The notes under the pieces: generated by a model
Seen by the model: only the letters and a program-made list of their open reading frames with translations
Told to the model about the DNA's origin: nothing
Database searches by the model: none
Made by a program: the position numbers and the translations under genes
Part shown: positions 22,495-36,912 of the stretch, one piece after another
Layout of the letters: each line of letters starts with the position of its first letter
Position numbering within the stretch: position 1 is the stretch's first letter
Origin: Tretioscincus oriximinensis
Taxonomy: Eukaryota > Chordata > Lepidosauria > Squamata > Gymnophthalmidae
NCBI GenBank assembly: GCA_022410635.1
Contig: JAJVDF010000590.1
Coordinates: forward strand, 443,872-507,871
Length of the DNA stretch: 64,000 nt
Direction of reading: 5' to 3'

Positions 22495-22625
22495 ATGAAA
22501 AATTAGTTCTTATATTCTGCTTTCCTCAACCACAGAGGTATTCAAAGCAGTTTACTTAAACTTGTGAGTGTGGAATCAAACCAAGAGACTACCAGATAAG
22601 TGTCCGACACTTCAACCACAAGAAC
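22495..22625 (-). mobile_element. MIR-like SINE, degraded
   Basis: Contains TATTCTGCTTTCCTCAACCA near the tail and GGAATCAAACCAAGAGACTA plus ACACTTCAACCAC, which match the B-box side and head of the SINE at 43193-43451. The core is deleted. Confidence 0.6.
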
Positions 22626-25737
<3,112 letters not shown>

Positions 25738-25930
25738 CATAAGGTGATCTGGGATAAAAAGGAGTGGTCTCCTTCTGTGGTATTTCTTGCACTTTTCCAA
25801 AAAGTTCACTGGTTGAAGCTTGATAAAACTTCACAGAATTTATAAGATTGCAGGTTTTAATAGCATCTAGCAGTCGTAAAGTACCAATTCCATCAACATC
25901 CGCAGTATATTCCGCTAAATCAAATGATAT
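25738..25930 (-). CDS. GMDS: GMDS internal exon (first of three in window)
   Basis: Exon of GDP-mannose 4,6-dehydratase, the cytosolic NADP-dependent short-chain dehydrogenase/reductase that turns GDP-D-mannose into GDP-4-keto-6-deoxy-D-mannose, first step of GDP-fucose synthesis. Read on the minus strand it begins after a good acceptor (TTTTTTCAG) at 25931 and ends with GTAAGT at 25737. Its 193 bases give 64 codons starting [14 protein letters not shown] plus one base, so the exon ends in phase 1. Residues 39-42 of the exon (STSE) hold the family's catalytic Thr and Glu, and the final codon is the catalytic Tyr of SPYG-AAK. Compared from memory with human GMDS it corresponds to about residues 116-179 of 372, with few substitutions (for example STSELFG where human has Tyr). 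No stop or frameshift. Identification is near certain; the exon number in the gene is not determined here. Confidence 0.97.
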
Positions 25931-26338
25931 CTGAAAAAACATATACAGGAAGTACAAAATTAAAGCATTCTGGAATAGGCTAGATATCTTAAGTACCACA
26001 CTGGATATCTAAAAATGTTGCTTATTTAAACTGGAAAACTATATATGCCCATGTCAATCTGTACCGCGTTGTGGTGGTACTATTTATCCGATTACAATTA
26101 CTTGTTTTCAAACAGCTGAGTTGGCTGAAGCTAAGACAAGCAGAGTGCGCTCACACAGGGCTTCAAGAACAGGCCTCTTGACTGAAACCTTTCTTAATCT
26201 CTGTACCACTGTGCGTCTAGAATGGAGTGATCCACCTATTAAGTTCTACTGGCACAAAGGTGTGGAGCACTTCCAATGAATTGACATAAAAAACTGTCAA
26301 ACATCACTACCATACAATTTATATTGCTCACCAGAGAG
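25931..26338. other. Upstream GMDS intron, nothing recognised
   Basis: About 400 bases between the first GMDS exon acceptor and the hAT copy. No features recognised. Confidence 0.6.
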
Positions 26339-26768
26339 CAGTGATGGCTAACCTATGACATGTGTGTCAAAGATGACACATCAAGACATTTTGGTGACTA
26401 AATTAAAATTTAAGAATTATTTTTAATTTAAAAATCGGCGCATTAAAACCAATAAAATAAATCNACTGCCAGATGGTTTCTGCAGTAGCGCCTGCTTAGG
26501 CATGAAGTGTACAAAATATGAACCTTCAATTGAAAATTTAGCAAATGAAATTCAGCACAAAAAAGTCATTAATGAAAATAATTATTTGTTTTTACTTNTT
26601 TAGTAAATACTGATATATCAAAAAATAACAGTTTTTACTAGACTTGAGCTACAAATATCACAAAATTATGGGTATTTCTAGAGGTGACATGGCACCCAAG
26701 TTAAATTAGGATTGGTTTTTTTTTTTACGAATTTTGACACACCGAGCTCAAAATGTTCGCCATCATTG
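26339..26768 (+). mobile_element. Non-autonomous hAT element, copy 2
   Basis: Starts CAGTGATGGCTAACCTATGA and ends GTTCGCCATCATTG. Flanks CCAGAGAG (26331-26338) and CTATAGAG (26769-26776) agree at 6 of 8 positions. The interior shares long stretches with copy 1 at 10306 (for example CAACCTTCAATTGAA-type and CAAAATTATGG) but is 70 bases longer. Confidence 0.88.
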
Positions 26769-26776
26769 CTATAGAG

Positions 26777-27169
26777 ACTCAAACTGTTTTTTTCACACAA
26801 GAAAATTGACCATACTTTCTATCATCATAAATTATGAGATATTATAACGGCATAAAAAGTGAAAAATCTAAAGAGGAAGAACTATACAAAAAGAAAGAAT
26901 ATCAATGACTATCCAACAGATGCCCTTAAAATACAGTGCATTTTATCTATTTTNAAAATGTCAGCATCTGTATCTTGCTAATAAAAGACCAGTGAAAATT
27001 TGAAAAATATATAGTAGCATCCCTAGATCTTCATGAGCAATACAGTGCAAAGAAATCCTAGTAATTTGTTCAAGGTAAGAAATTTGAGGCTTTTAGCATG
27101 CCAATGGATAACCTGCCTTTGAGTATGGCCATTATTTATTTTTAACTATCTTATCCATTTCTAAATAGT
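26777..27169. other. Intron, nothing recognised
   Basis: AT-rich intron. Confidence 0.6.
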
Positions 27170-27540
27170 TTGATCCAGTGGAAAATAAGACAGATTCCTG
27201 TAGTGTTAATAATTTGCAGACTAGAGAGATTCAGCAAAAGGGTTGCTGTAAGGAATGCTTTCTGTATGATAGCCCCTAGGTTGTGGAATGTCTCACCACT
27301 GAGGTGTGTCAGGCACCTACATGGTACAAGTTTAGATGCCTGCTGAAGATGCACCTGTTCACCTGTACTTTTGGCTGAGCTAAAACTCCCCTTTCCTAGA
27401 AGACATTGTTACTATTTTTAACTCTTCAATTTTAACAGTTTTTATGTTTTTTATTGTCATCCACCCCGAGAGCTCTGGGTATAGGACAGAATATAAACAT
27501 AAGTGAATGAATGAATAAATAATGAATGAATGAATAAAAA
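27170..27540 (+). mobile_element. L2 LINE 3' end
   Basis: Degraded L2 C-terminal frame (TAGGTTGTGGAATGTCTCAC is the LWN region; CACCTGTTCACCTGTACTTT near its end), then the tail TCCACCCCGAGAGCTCTGGG and a GAATGAATGAAT simple end (27505-27540). Confidence 0.75.
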
Positions 27541-29084
27541 AGCACAGAGATCAGCAGTTTCAATGGGTGGGTTCAAAGAGGAAATTTCAGCAGCAATTGC
27601 AGGCATTATAAGCTGCACCACTGATAATGTCCTCTTTTATAAATCTATTAAACCAACATTGTTTTGTCCTACTTTTTTAATGGCAATCCTATTCAGCAGT
27701 TAAAATCTACACACACTTTAATTTCCTCTTCTACACAACTACTGAAGAATCAGGAGTTCTAACTTCTTTTGTGTAAGTTTAGTTTAACACACACACAAAA
27801 GATACAAACATGCAAACCAATAAGCCATATGCAATTGTTACACAAACTTGTTTTCTTTTGAAATTTCATATAATGTTCAAGTTCAGATGGCCTTACATTG
27901 TAAAAATAGTAAACTACTAATAAGTTACTGATTTCTAGAACGGCTATGAATTTCTGTTGTATCCCCAGAGTTTTACAGAACTTGCTTCCTAGCCGGCACA
28001 ATAAGGATTACAGCTTTAGTTTTCTTATCTTCCTATTTTTGTTGTTAATATTAGGAAACTGTCAGGGTTACAAAGGGCAAGAAATTTATTAGAGACTCAA
28101 ATATTTTAATAGTAGAAGAGAGAGTGCTAACGTTTTCAAAAGCCATTTTTCAAAAAGCTTATCTATGTATATGGCTCTTTGGGATCAGCGCCTCCCACAT
28201 CATCTGCAATGAAACAAGGGAAAGATTTACAGTTTGAAATGTTCCATTGTTAGTGATTAGTGACAGTGCAACACTCTGCAAGCTTTCTTCAACAGTGAAA
28301 CCCAGCTGTGCAGAAAACTTAAAACATTACTTTTAAAAAGCCCCAAAAGGGAGTCTTACAGAGCCACTATGAACTTTAATAAGAGAATTGTTAAAAAGAT
28401 AGCTAATTTATTTTACTTGACGTGAGCCATGGGAATAAATGCTGTTATTCCAACTGGAGCTGTCCAATGATCCACTGGCTCCACAGACCAGCAGATGCGT
28501 CTACTCTATTGTGACTAATAATAGACAAATCTCACACAATNATTGATGGATGGATGGTATACCCAACTCAAACATAGAATACTAATCATAATACAAATTA
28601 TCATGCAATTCCTAAGGTTGCATCTATGCAGCAACGGCAGCACATTTTACTTAAATGTAACATAAACATGTGGGCCGCTTGGATCTAAATGAGTAGTTAT
28701 TAAGCTATTTTGAAGTCACACACGGACACACAATCTCCACTTCTGACAGCCTGGATTGGGGTGTCCCAGAAAACATAAAACGAATCTCACTGTTTTCTTA
28801 AAATGCAGACTGGGATAAGACCAATAGAGCATATGTTTCCATCTCTAAAATGCTTTTAAGCAATTTGTTTTTTTTTAAAAACACTGTTTGAATGCAAAAT
28901 GAAAGTAAGTGTTACTTAACCAAAAGGACATTCCCAGGACAGGCTAGGGACATGGCAAAGACTGGCTGGAAATCATAATACAGCATAATTGAAGATGCAA
29001 AGTGTTCTTCCTCCAATAATTTTTTTCTCCATGACCTTCCCCATTTGCCAATCTGTGTTTACTTCTTCACGATTAGAACCATAA
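27541..29084. other. Intron, nothing recognised
   Basis: AT-rich intron, no exon or repeat family recognised. Short GGAT run near 28545. Confidence 0.6.
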
Positions 29085-30135
29085 AATCATAAAGTTGGAA
29101 GGGACCTCCAGGGCCATTGGGTCCACTCCTCCTGTTCAATATAGGATTCACTAAACTATCCTGAGAGATGGCAGCCCAGCCACTGTTTGAGGATTACCAG
29201 TGAAGGCGAACTCACCACCTCCAGTGGCAAACTGTCCAACTGGTTTATCGCCATTGTTGTTAGAAAGTTTTTTCTGATATCTAATCTAAATCTGGTTCCT
29301 TGCCGCTTCATCCCATTGTTTCTAGTCTAGTCCTTTGATGTGCCAATGAGAACAATGCTGATCCCTCTACTCTGTGACAGCCCTTCAGGTATTTGGAGAC
29401 ATCAGGTCTCCTCTCAGTCTTCTTTTTTGCAAACTAAACATCTCTAGATCTTTTAACCGTTCCTCATAGGACATGGTTTCCAGACCATCTTTGTAACTTT
29501 CCTCTGAACCTGATCTAGTTTATTAATGTCTTTTGTAAAGTGAGTTCCTCAGAACTGAACAAAGTATTCTAACTGTGATCTAACCATAGTACTGTAGAGA
29601 GGAATAATTACTTCACGTGATCAAGATTATATACTCCTCTTAATATTTATTTATTTGCATTTCTATTCCAGAAGGTCTCAGGGCAGTTAACAGTAAAACA
29701 GTATCGTGCAGTAAGGAAGACAGTGCTATTTGTTTGTTTTTCAGCCAAAGTGAAATTCAAGGCCAAAATAATACACCCCAGGACTACGTTTGCCTTTTTT
29801 TGTAGCTGCTTCTACCAATAAACCCAGGTCCTTTTCACATGTGCTGTTTCTGAGACATATTCCTCCCATTCTATATGTGCTATTTTCATTTTTCTTGCCC
29901 CAGATGTAAGACTTTGCATTTCTCCCTGTTAAATACCATTCTATTAGTTTCAGTTCATTATCCCAGCTTGCCTAGACCTTTTTGAATCCTTTATTTATTT
30001 TGTTTAGTACTAGCAACCTCTCCTAGCTTTATGTCATTGGCAAATTTAATCAGTTTTCCTTCATTGTTAAACAGTACTGGGAGTAGGACAGACGCTTGTG
30101 GTACCCCACTTTAAATATTCTTCCAATTGGATGTG
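29085..30135 (-). mobile_element. CR1 LINE 3' portion, older subfamily
   Basis: Minus-strand CR1: its 3' end is at ATCATAAAGTTGGAAGGGAC (29090-29110), the reverse of the classic amniote CR1 terminus. Coding remnants run upstream to about 30130, where TTTGTGGTACCCC-type sequence corresponds to the VPQG region (ACCCCACTTTAAATATTC). Interrupted by an L2 tail at 29640-29735. No open frame. Confidence 0.85.
29640..29735 (-). mobile_element. L2/SINE tail inside CR1
   Basis: ATTTATTTATTTGCATTTCT then CCAGAAGGTCTCAGGGCAGT, reversed L2-type tail, inserted in the CR1 copy. Confidence 0.7.
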
Positions 30136-31494
30136 CAACCATTTATTATCATTAATCACTCAGTATTCACTCCTATTGATTCTGATATCCATCTCCCTTT
30201 TAGACTACATCCAGACATTAATTTTCTTTATCATATTGTGATGGTTCCTTGGAGTATGCAGGCTGATTTATGGGAAGGAAAGGCAAACTCTTTGAACTTG
30301 TGGCTGCCAGCAAGGACCATGTAAGTCTTTTACTGCATTATATTAATAAATAACAATAAAAAGGCAGTCACATGGATGCACACAAAGGCCNGATCTCCAC
30401 GTTCTATTTCCTGCACTTTGGATGTGAGTTTACCTTCTTTCTGACCCATGGATCCACACGTGTCCAGCCTTCCATGCACTCTAAAAGTCTTTAGAGCACA
30501 GTTAACAGCCTCCTCATATCATGTAATTTCCACAAGTCTCCAAGATGTTACACAGAATAAGGCTCCGTGTGGACAGAGCCTCCATTTTAATGTCCTGGAG
30601 AAGAATCTCTCCGAAGCTGCTTGTAGCAAATTGTGAAGAATTTGTTGGCTCTTGGAGTGCAAGGAGGCAGGCCACAGAGAATTCTGGGGATTGTAGTTGG
30701 GAAAGCTCAGCATTGCCTTCTGGGCTCCTCATCTGAATGAGGCAGCAGCTGAATGGCAAGTAAAGGGGGATCGACAGGCAACACATTTGGTTTTTTACCC
30801 GAAGGAAATGGACAGATGGAGATGTAGTCTCAGGCTGTATCCACATAGCACTTGTTTATTCCGGCATTTCCCAATAATTCAGTTTTCTGGCTTTAATGCG
30901 TCTTGTTCATACTTTTACAATTTATTCTGTGTTTTGTCATTCTGGCACCTCCTGATATGTGAAATTTTACACGCACATGACACACTCTCCACTCAGCCAT
31001 TTTGTTGCTGTTTGTCATGAGGAAGTCTAGTAGGCTTTCCTATCAAATGCTATTGAATAGTTTGCTGTCAGTACCTGATTCTTCTGACTCTCATCCTAAC
31101 TATATCTCAAAACAGGAATTTGTCACCTGTATGCAGACAAATATACAGATGGCAGGCGCCTATTCCAAGATATATTCTGGAACAAGGCTCAGTGCCGAAA
31201 GTGCCAGTCCTACATAAGCCAGTGGTTTTGCTTTTTATAACGGTTGTAATGTACAAAACTCTAGTCTTCAAATGATTTACACCTGTGGAAAAACAGTGGT
31301 TATATGAATGATGGCAACTCAGTCTCCCAGGACAAGTTGTTCATGGCATACACAGTTGGAGATTCAGAGGAATTAACCCATATAAATCTATGATGCCATG
31401 AAGACCTTACTGAAATCACTGCAAATGATGTACACAAATATGTTCTTGATTGTGTGAGAGCTGCTATGTGAAGCATATTGTAATATAATTATTA
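30136..31494. other. Intron, mostly unrecognised
   Basis: Less AT-rich than its surroundings between 30540 and 30860. Contains, on the minus strand, ACTACAATCCCCAGAAT (30681-30697), which resembles the ACTACAATTCCCAGAATGC motif bound by ZNF143 but is also common in dispersed repeats. Part of 31100-31210 resembles the MITE at 47032-47192. Confidence 0.5.
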
Positions 31495-31690
31495 TTGTTA
31501 AAGGTGGGCACTACTGAACTGAAACCGATCCCTAATTTACTCCATGGGAATCTCTATGCAGTTTTATTGGCAGAGATACAGAAGAGGTTTGCCATTGCCT
31601 AATTCCAAGGAGAAGCTGGAGATTGAATTAGAAGCCCTCTGCTTTTCAGACAGACTGCTCTACCTACCACTGAATTGAAACCACTCTCTA
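31495..31690 (-). mobile_element. tRNA-derived SINE, minus strand
   Basis: Minus strand: TCAGTGGTAGGTAGAGCAGT (A box), AAAGCAGAGGGC, then CAATCTCCAGCTTCTCC, a tRNA-like head followed by AGGCAATGGCAAACCTCTTC. Degraded. Confidence 0.65.
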
Positions 31691-31969
31691 TGATATAAAA
31701 TCTACCATATCCAATAATGGTTAAACATTTAATCACATATCAATTTCTGTCTTAACTTCTCTTGACTCTCCACTAGGATTGCCATGCCTCCCTGTTCCAC
31801 TACACATATCCACGCCCCAACCTTCCCCAGCTGTTTCTGCTAAATCACAGATTTGGCATAGATAAAACCCTAAAATCACAGATTATCCATAAAGTCCATG
31901 GCATGTGACAACCCTGCTGCCCATTGTTGGGGCATAAAAAAATTAATTGCATGTTTATCATCTGAAGGA
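31691..31969. other. Intron, nothing recognised
   Basis: AT-rich intron. Confidence 0.55.
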
Positions 31970-32165
31970 AGGGACATGGGGGCTTTTATGCCCTCATCGC
32001 CCTTCCTGTGATGTGCTGAGAAAAGGCGCCACACTGTGCCGCTGCTTCCAGCAGTGAGCGTGGCACCCAGAGCATCACCGTCCGGTCCCCTGCGACAACA
32101 TCGGGACCCCGCAGAGCCCCGCCAGGTTTTTTTAACCCGCCAGCCCTTTTATCATCTGACTTATC
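31970..32165 (-). mobile_element. GC-rich TATA-bearing repeat, 5' module only
   Basis: On the minus strand GCACATCACAGGAAGGGCGA then GAGGGCATAAAAGCCCCCAT parallels the CACTTCCTG...GAGGGTATAAAACCCC module of copies A, B and C, here with a changed TATA box. GC-rich island in AT-rich intron. Match is partial. Confidence 0.5.
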
Positions 32166-32782
32166 AAACTAAATAACGTGTCATTTGTCACTGTCTTGAA
32201 CAAAGGGGCAAAGTTAAAAGACAAAATAGCTTCAGTATATTATACCAGCATTATTATTTTTTCAACTTTTAAAGAAAAGAAGAGATTAAAGAGAGAGTTG
32301 AAAAAATATATTTTGGACTCTTGTGAATAACTTTTTTAAAAATGCATGAAACCCTTTAGAACGTACATGAAGATTTAATGACAGTGATTCACCATATGAA
32401 GATTTTATCATGGGTATGTACAACATATTATATACACATCAAGCATTAGCCGACATCAACATGTCATAAAAATGGAATTTTTATTTTTTTTCCTTTCCCA
32501 TATATTTGAAGTTTACAAAACTCTGAAGACACATTTCTATGTAATTAAATATCTGGTGCTGATTTCTTTTTCTCTTTGGGTCAATTCAAAATTGAACAAA
32601 CTTTCATTTCTTTCTCAAACTGTAAAATACTTAAAGTGATTAATGGGTTATAGGCAAAAAAATTAAAAAATCCAGATGGCTAAGATGGCCTCAGAAAACT
32701 CACATAATATATAAAGCTATAACTATTTTCTAACCTACCATGTAATAGTTATTTTCTAAGAGAACATGTCAATTAATTAAGA
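32166..32782. other. Intron, nothing recognised
   Basis: AT-rich intron up to the left end of the pogo-like transposon. Confidence 0.6.
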
Positions 32783-33399
32783 TACCGTATAGACTCATGC
32801 ATAAACTGAGTTTTTCAGCACTTTTTGTGTGCTAAAAACTCCCCTCAGCTTATACTTGAGTGAGGGTCCCACTTATCCATTCAACAGAGCCCCCAGGCTG
32901 GGAAGATTTTGTTTTTTTGTAGCCCTGTGAAATTTTTTTTTTTTTAAATTGCTGCCTGTCAAGGCCATGGCAATGCACTGTGCATGTGCATGCGTACATG
33001 CACGCACCAGCACCCCCACAAACACTGCTAGTGCTGTCCCTGCCATTTTAGGCAGGTAAGGTTGGAGGAGAAGGTCCCGGTTGCATTGTGAGGCACGTCA
33101 AATCAAAACTAACCAGGCAGGCTATTACCCACCCAGTCTAAGGTGCTCAGAGGGGTGGGTTCATTGGGAGGGGGGAAAATCACCTGCTTTCTTGGTGTCT
33201 GGTGGGTGGATAAGCCAGGTGGGTTTACTGTTTGGGAGCTGTTTGCACTGAGATTCCTCCAAAGTCAAAGCTGCTGATTTAGGAAAGACTGCAGAAGGCA
33301 TGAGGAAGTACCACATTGTCTGAGCCGATGGCTGCCAAACATCCTCACCGTCACAGTGCGCACAAAGGAGGAGGGCAGCCACCAGCCAGATGTCATGGA

Positions 33400-33572
33400 T
33401 GCAAGAAGAAGCACTCTTCTCTCCTTTTCTTTTCCTTCTACCTTTCCCTCTCTTTCTCCCCCTTTCTTCCTCTTCTTTCTCAATCTCCTTCTCTCCTTGC
33501 CTTCTTTCCTTCCTCTTTCAAGTTCCTCTTCTTCCTCCTGCCCGTCATCCTTACTTCTTTTCTCCAGCCCTC
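33400..33572. repeat. Pyrimidine-rich tract
   Basis: About 170 bases almost entirely C and T on the plus strand (CTTCT/CTTTCC motifs), imperfect, inside the pogo element. Chance reading frames run through it on both strands. Confidence 0.85.
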
Positions 33573-33574
33573 CC

Positions 33575-33830
33575 ATTTTTAAGAATCTAAGAGAACCTAA
33601 GAGGAGTCCCACTGAATGGGGCCAGAGCCCATCTAGTCCAGCATTCTGTCTCACACAGTGGCCCTTAATGAACACAACTCCCTGCAAAAGGTATTTCAAG
33701 AATCCTGCCTGTTCTTTCATCCCAGAGGCAGGATCAAGAGATCCATCCTAGTAGCTACCTTGTCCATAAATCTGTCTAATCCTGTTTTAAAACTATCCTT
33801 AAAGTTTCTTATTTATAGATATCACGTCCT
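33575..33830 (-). mobile_element. CR1 LINE 3' end inside pogo element
   Basis: Begins AAGAATCTAAGAGAACCTAA and contains CATCTAGTCCAGCATTCTGT and ACAGTGGCCCTTAATG; matches 52700-52990 in the same orientation. Inserted after the pogo element had landed. Confidence 0.85.
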
Positions 33831-33924
33831 GTTGGGTAACAGAAAATAAAGTACACATTAGTAAAAACTTTAAAAGATCCATTCCTGCCCTCACTCTCTT
33901 CATAGTATTTCTCTATTCCCTTAA

Positions 33925-35240
33925 GAGTGTGGATTCAAAATATTTTAGTTTTGCTGTGGTTAAAGAAGAAACGGATCCCAATACTTCGAATCCTGGACCA
34001 AAACAAAAACGCAGGTCATACGAAGCTGGATTGCAAGCAGATAATTTTGTGTTGGTGAAAAACAAATGAGAGAGTGATGGAAAATGAAAGCTGTCCTGAA
34101 AAATATTCCAAAGGCAAAAAAAGCTCGACATGGTTTAATGACTTCGTATGGAGCTCTAGAGACTGAATTGCACAAATGGTTATGGAGTGTTGTCAAAATG
34201 GTTACTATGTAACAGGCATGGGAATTCGCTTACGTGCCCTTCAAATGGCTAAAGACGACAAATTAAAAGCACCAGGTTTTGAAAATTTTGTTGCCCATTT
34301 GAAAATGGTGTACCCGCTTCATAAATAGATTTGCGCCATGTTTGTGGCAAAGAACAAAGCTTTCACAGAAGTTGCCAAAAGACCTTGATCAAAAATGATG
34401 TCATCTCATTCATTCATTATAAAACAAAGAAGGATACATAACTTGACCTGGGAAATATTGGGAATATAAATAAAACATCTATGAGCTTTGATCTTCCAAG
34501 CAAAAGACCTGTGGCAGGTTTGCAAGACAAAACCATTTTACTCAGAACCACAGGAAATGGGAAAAAAATCACAGTAATTCTGTCATTTTTGGCTATTTTT
34601 TTATTTTTAAAAGAAAGATCTTGCCTAAAAAGGTCAAATTCCCATCACAAAGTACAGTGCATGCACATATTAAAGGATGGATGGATGAAGCTGGAACAAA
34701 AAAAAATGGCTGGAAGAAATTTGGAATGAACGACCAGAAAAAAAATAACATTGCTAAGTTCAGGGACCACACATCAGGTGACAAAAAACAAAAAAATAGC
34801 AAAGTCTTCTCAAGTTACTTTGGCCGTTTTCCAGGTGGATTTACATCTGTATTGCAGCGCTAAATGTATGTTTAAATAAACCTTTCAAAGACCGTGTGCG
34901 AAAGATGTGGCACGAATGGCTGTCATCTGGTCAAGCCCNACTGACAAAAGTTGAAAATCTGATGAAGCTTGACACAGAATTGACAGCAAAGTGGGTTCGT
35001 GATACATCGGAAGAGATTTTAGGGGACATGGTGCTATGCGCCTTCAAGAAATGTGGCATTAGTAATCCTATGGATGGCACTGAAGACAGTGCTTTGTAGG
35101 AGAACGACAGGAGTGATGTTGATGATTGCAAACTCAGTGATGACGATGATGTCTATGCTGATAACCGCATACCTGCTAAAGCTGAAGCTCTGTTTGGACA
35201 TACAGGTGAGGAGGAGGTATCCAGTTTTGAAGAATTTTAA
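33925..35240 (+). pseudogene. Pogo-like DDE transposase remnant
   Basis: Plus strand, several frames. N-terminal KRRSYEAGLQADNF-type DNA-binding sequence near 33995; MSFDLPSKRPVA near 34481; KVKFPSQSTVHAHIKGWMDE at about 34630-34690; FTSVLQ then NKPFKDRVRKMWHEWL at 34845-34920; a C-terminal acidic run ending EEVSSFEEF before a stop at about 35240. These blocks are those of pogo/Tigger and the POGK-type domesticated relatives. The expected NMDETP before MSFDLP reads NINKTS, so the first catalytic Asp is gone, and stops (for example at 34321, 35098) and frameshifts break the frame. Not a domesticated gene in this copy. Confidence 0.82.
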
Positions 35241-35733
35241 CTCTTGTTTTTTAGCTTGGTTGCCGACTGAGCTAAGGGTTTTTTATACTTTTGAAGTTAC
35301 TGTTGTTACCATATTTTTTTTGTTGACACTCTTTTCCACTTACATAGCTAGTTTACTGTTTTTCTTTGAAATAAATATTCAAAAACATTTAACCTACTAG
35401 TGTCTCAATTAATATAATTTTATTGGTATCTATTTTTATTTTGAAATTTACTAGTAGCTGCTGCATTTCCCACCTTAGGCTTATACTCGAGTCAGTAAGT
35501 TTTCCCAGTCTTTTTATGGTAAAATTAGGTGCCTCAGTTTACATTCAGGTCAGCTTATACTCAAGAACATGTGGGGAATTTGTAATACATAGTATACTCT
35601 TATAAATTATCACCTTAACGTGAAGAGAAAGTATTATGTACAATGGGTAGAAGTGTTATTTTGTCTGTTTCTATAAGCATCTTTATGTCCTACAGTACCC
35701 GAAACATCAATAAGAGCCAGAATCCTACAACAA

Positions 35734-35792
35734 TTACTCTTTATCATCATCAGTGCTAACTGGAAATTCGGGAGCGGCGGCGGGGAATGCAG
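35734..35792 (-). other. Candidate small terminal exon, unidentified
   Basis: Minus strand: a clean acceptor (TTTTGTGTTTACAG) at 35793 is followed by a CpG-rich frame of 18 codons, AFPAAAPEFPVSTDDDKE, then a TAA stop. It stands out against AT-rich intron. It could be the last coding exon of an unknown transcript, a remnant of a processed gene, or chance. I do not recognise the peptide, and no donor partner was identified. Confidence 0.25.
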
Positions 35793-35858
35793 CTGTAAAC
35801 ACAAAATTAAAAAATGCTTTTTCCTTGCAAGGAAATCATAACAAACCTAGACAGAATA

Positions 35859-36300
35859 TTAGGTGGGCATTCAGACATTGGTTAAATATCATGCCATGAA
35901 GCAATATCACATTATATATATATATTACTTGATAAGGCTTGCTGTCCACATGGCTTGGGAGCTACATAGTACTTACCAGTGTCTGCAGTCTCACATCTGG
36001 TTATTTCATCAGAACAAAATATCCAGATGTGTGTTATGGGGCTGGTCATGCATAATTTTTTGGTATCCATGCACATGACTTTAGATGATGGCACATGTAA
36101 TAATCATCCTCAGGGGTAAGTTATAAAGCCATGGTGGGAAAAACAGCAATGAAAGCTGCTTTCCCCCTCTGTTTCACTATAGTGTGACAGTTTACTCTAT
36201 CCTTACATCCCTATGGTGTGAGTGCTGACAAAATATATAGCAATCACACCATAGTGGAGTGATTATAGCATTGCAAAAACCACATGTGGATGCACCCTAA
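35859..36300. mobile_element. Possible MITE with TTAGGKTGC-type ends
   Basis: Left TTAGGTGGGCATTCAGACAT and right (minus strand) TTAGGGTGCATCCACATGTG are imperfect inverted repeats beginning with TTA, as in Harbinger-type or similar elements. No coding sequence. Confidence 0.5.
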
Positions 36301-36534
36301 AAAGAAAAGACATCTTCTAATTATTAAAGCCTGCACAGTCAAAAGTTACAGTTCTTCCAGTAATAATTCATGGCTATGGCAGCTTGAACCATGAGGAAGA
36401 TTGAGTGATATTGAAGGAAACCTGCACTGCAAGGAAATCCAATTCGTCAGTACTAAAGAAAACAACTAATAAGGACAAAGAACCTCAATCACCACATAAT
36501 GAAAATAAAGATTTCACTAGAAGACACTGATGTT
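36301..36534. other. Intron, nothing recognised
   Basis: Short AT-rich stretch before the CR1 fragment. Confidence 0.5.
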
Positions 36535-36912
36535 AGAAAAGAATGAAGGTCTAAGGTAAAGGGGGAAACAGATAAAGTATTTTTCACCCAGAGGGTCATC
36601 GGCCTGTGGAATTTACTTTTTGAAGAGGTGGTGGTAGCTAACATCTTGGATAGCTTCAAGGCAGGACAAGACAAGTTTATGGACACCAAGCGTATAAATG
36701 GGTACTAGGATGGATGTCTGGATGCTGCCTCTGGGATGGACCAACAGGCAGTGCTCCTGAAATACTATTTTCAGGGAGTCATGAACAGGTGCATATTTTG
36801 CTTTCACTGTAAAGGCTGCCCAGGTGCATCTGGTGGGCTTCTTTATGAGACAGAATGCTGGACTAGATGGGCTCTGGCCCGATCCAGTACGTCTCTTATG
36901 TTTTTTTGATGT
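36535..36912 (+). mobile_element. CR1 LINE 3' end
   Basis: Contains TTTTTCACCCAGAGGGTCAT (coding end, FTQRVI), the 3' UTR, and GACAGAATGCTGGACTAGAT, ending TCTCTTATGTTTTTTTGATG. 5'-truncated plus-strand copy. Confidence 0.9.

Larger units (their letters stand above)
32783..35575 (+). mobile_element. Pogo/Tigger-like DNA transposon, dead
   Basis: The ends carry diverged inverted repeats: left TACCGTATAGACTCATGCAT... with GCTTATACTTGAG near 32850; right GCTTATACTCGAGTCAG at about 35480 and AGCTTATACTCAAGAACATG at 35553. TA borders the left end. A broken transposase lies inside, and a CR1 fragment and a pyrimidine-rich tract lie in the 5' part. Confidence 0.82.

Noticed and set aside
33265..33751. 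Overlapping Ser/Phe-rich and Glu/Lys-rich frames
   Set aside because: Low-complexity translations of the pyrimidine-rich tract and CR1 debris inside the pogo element.
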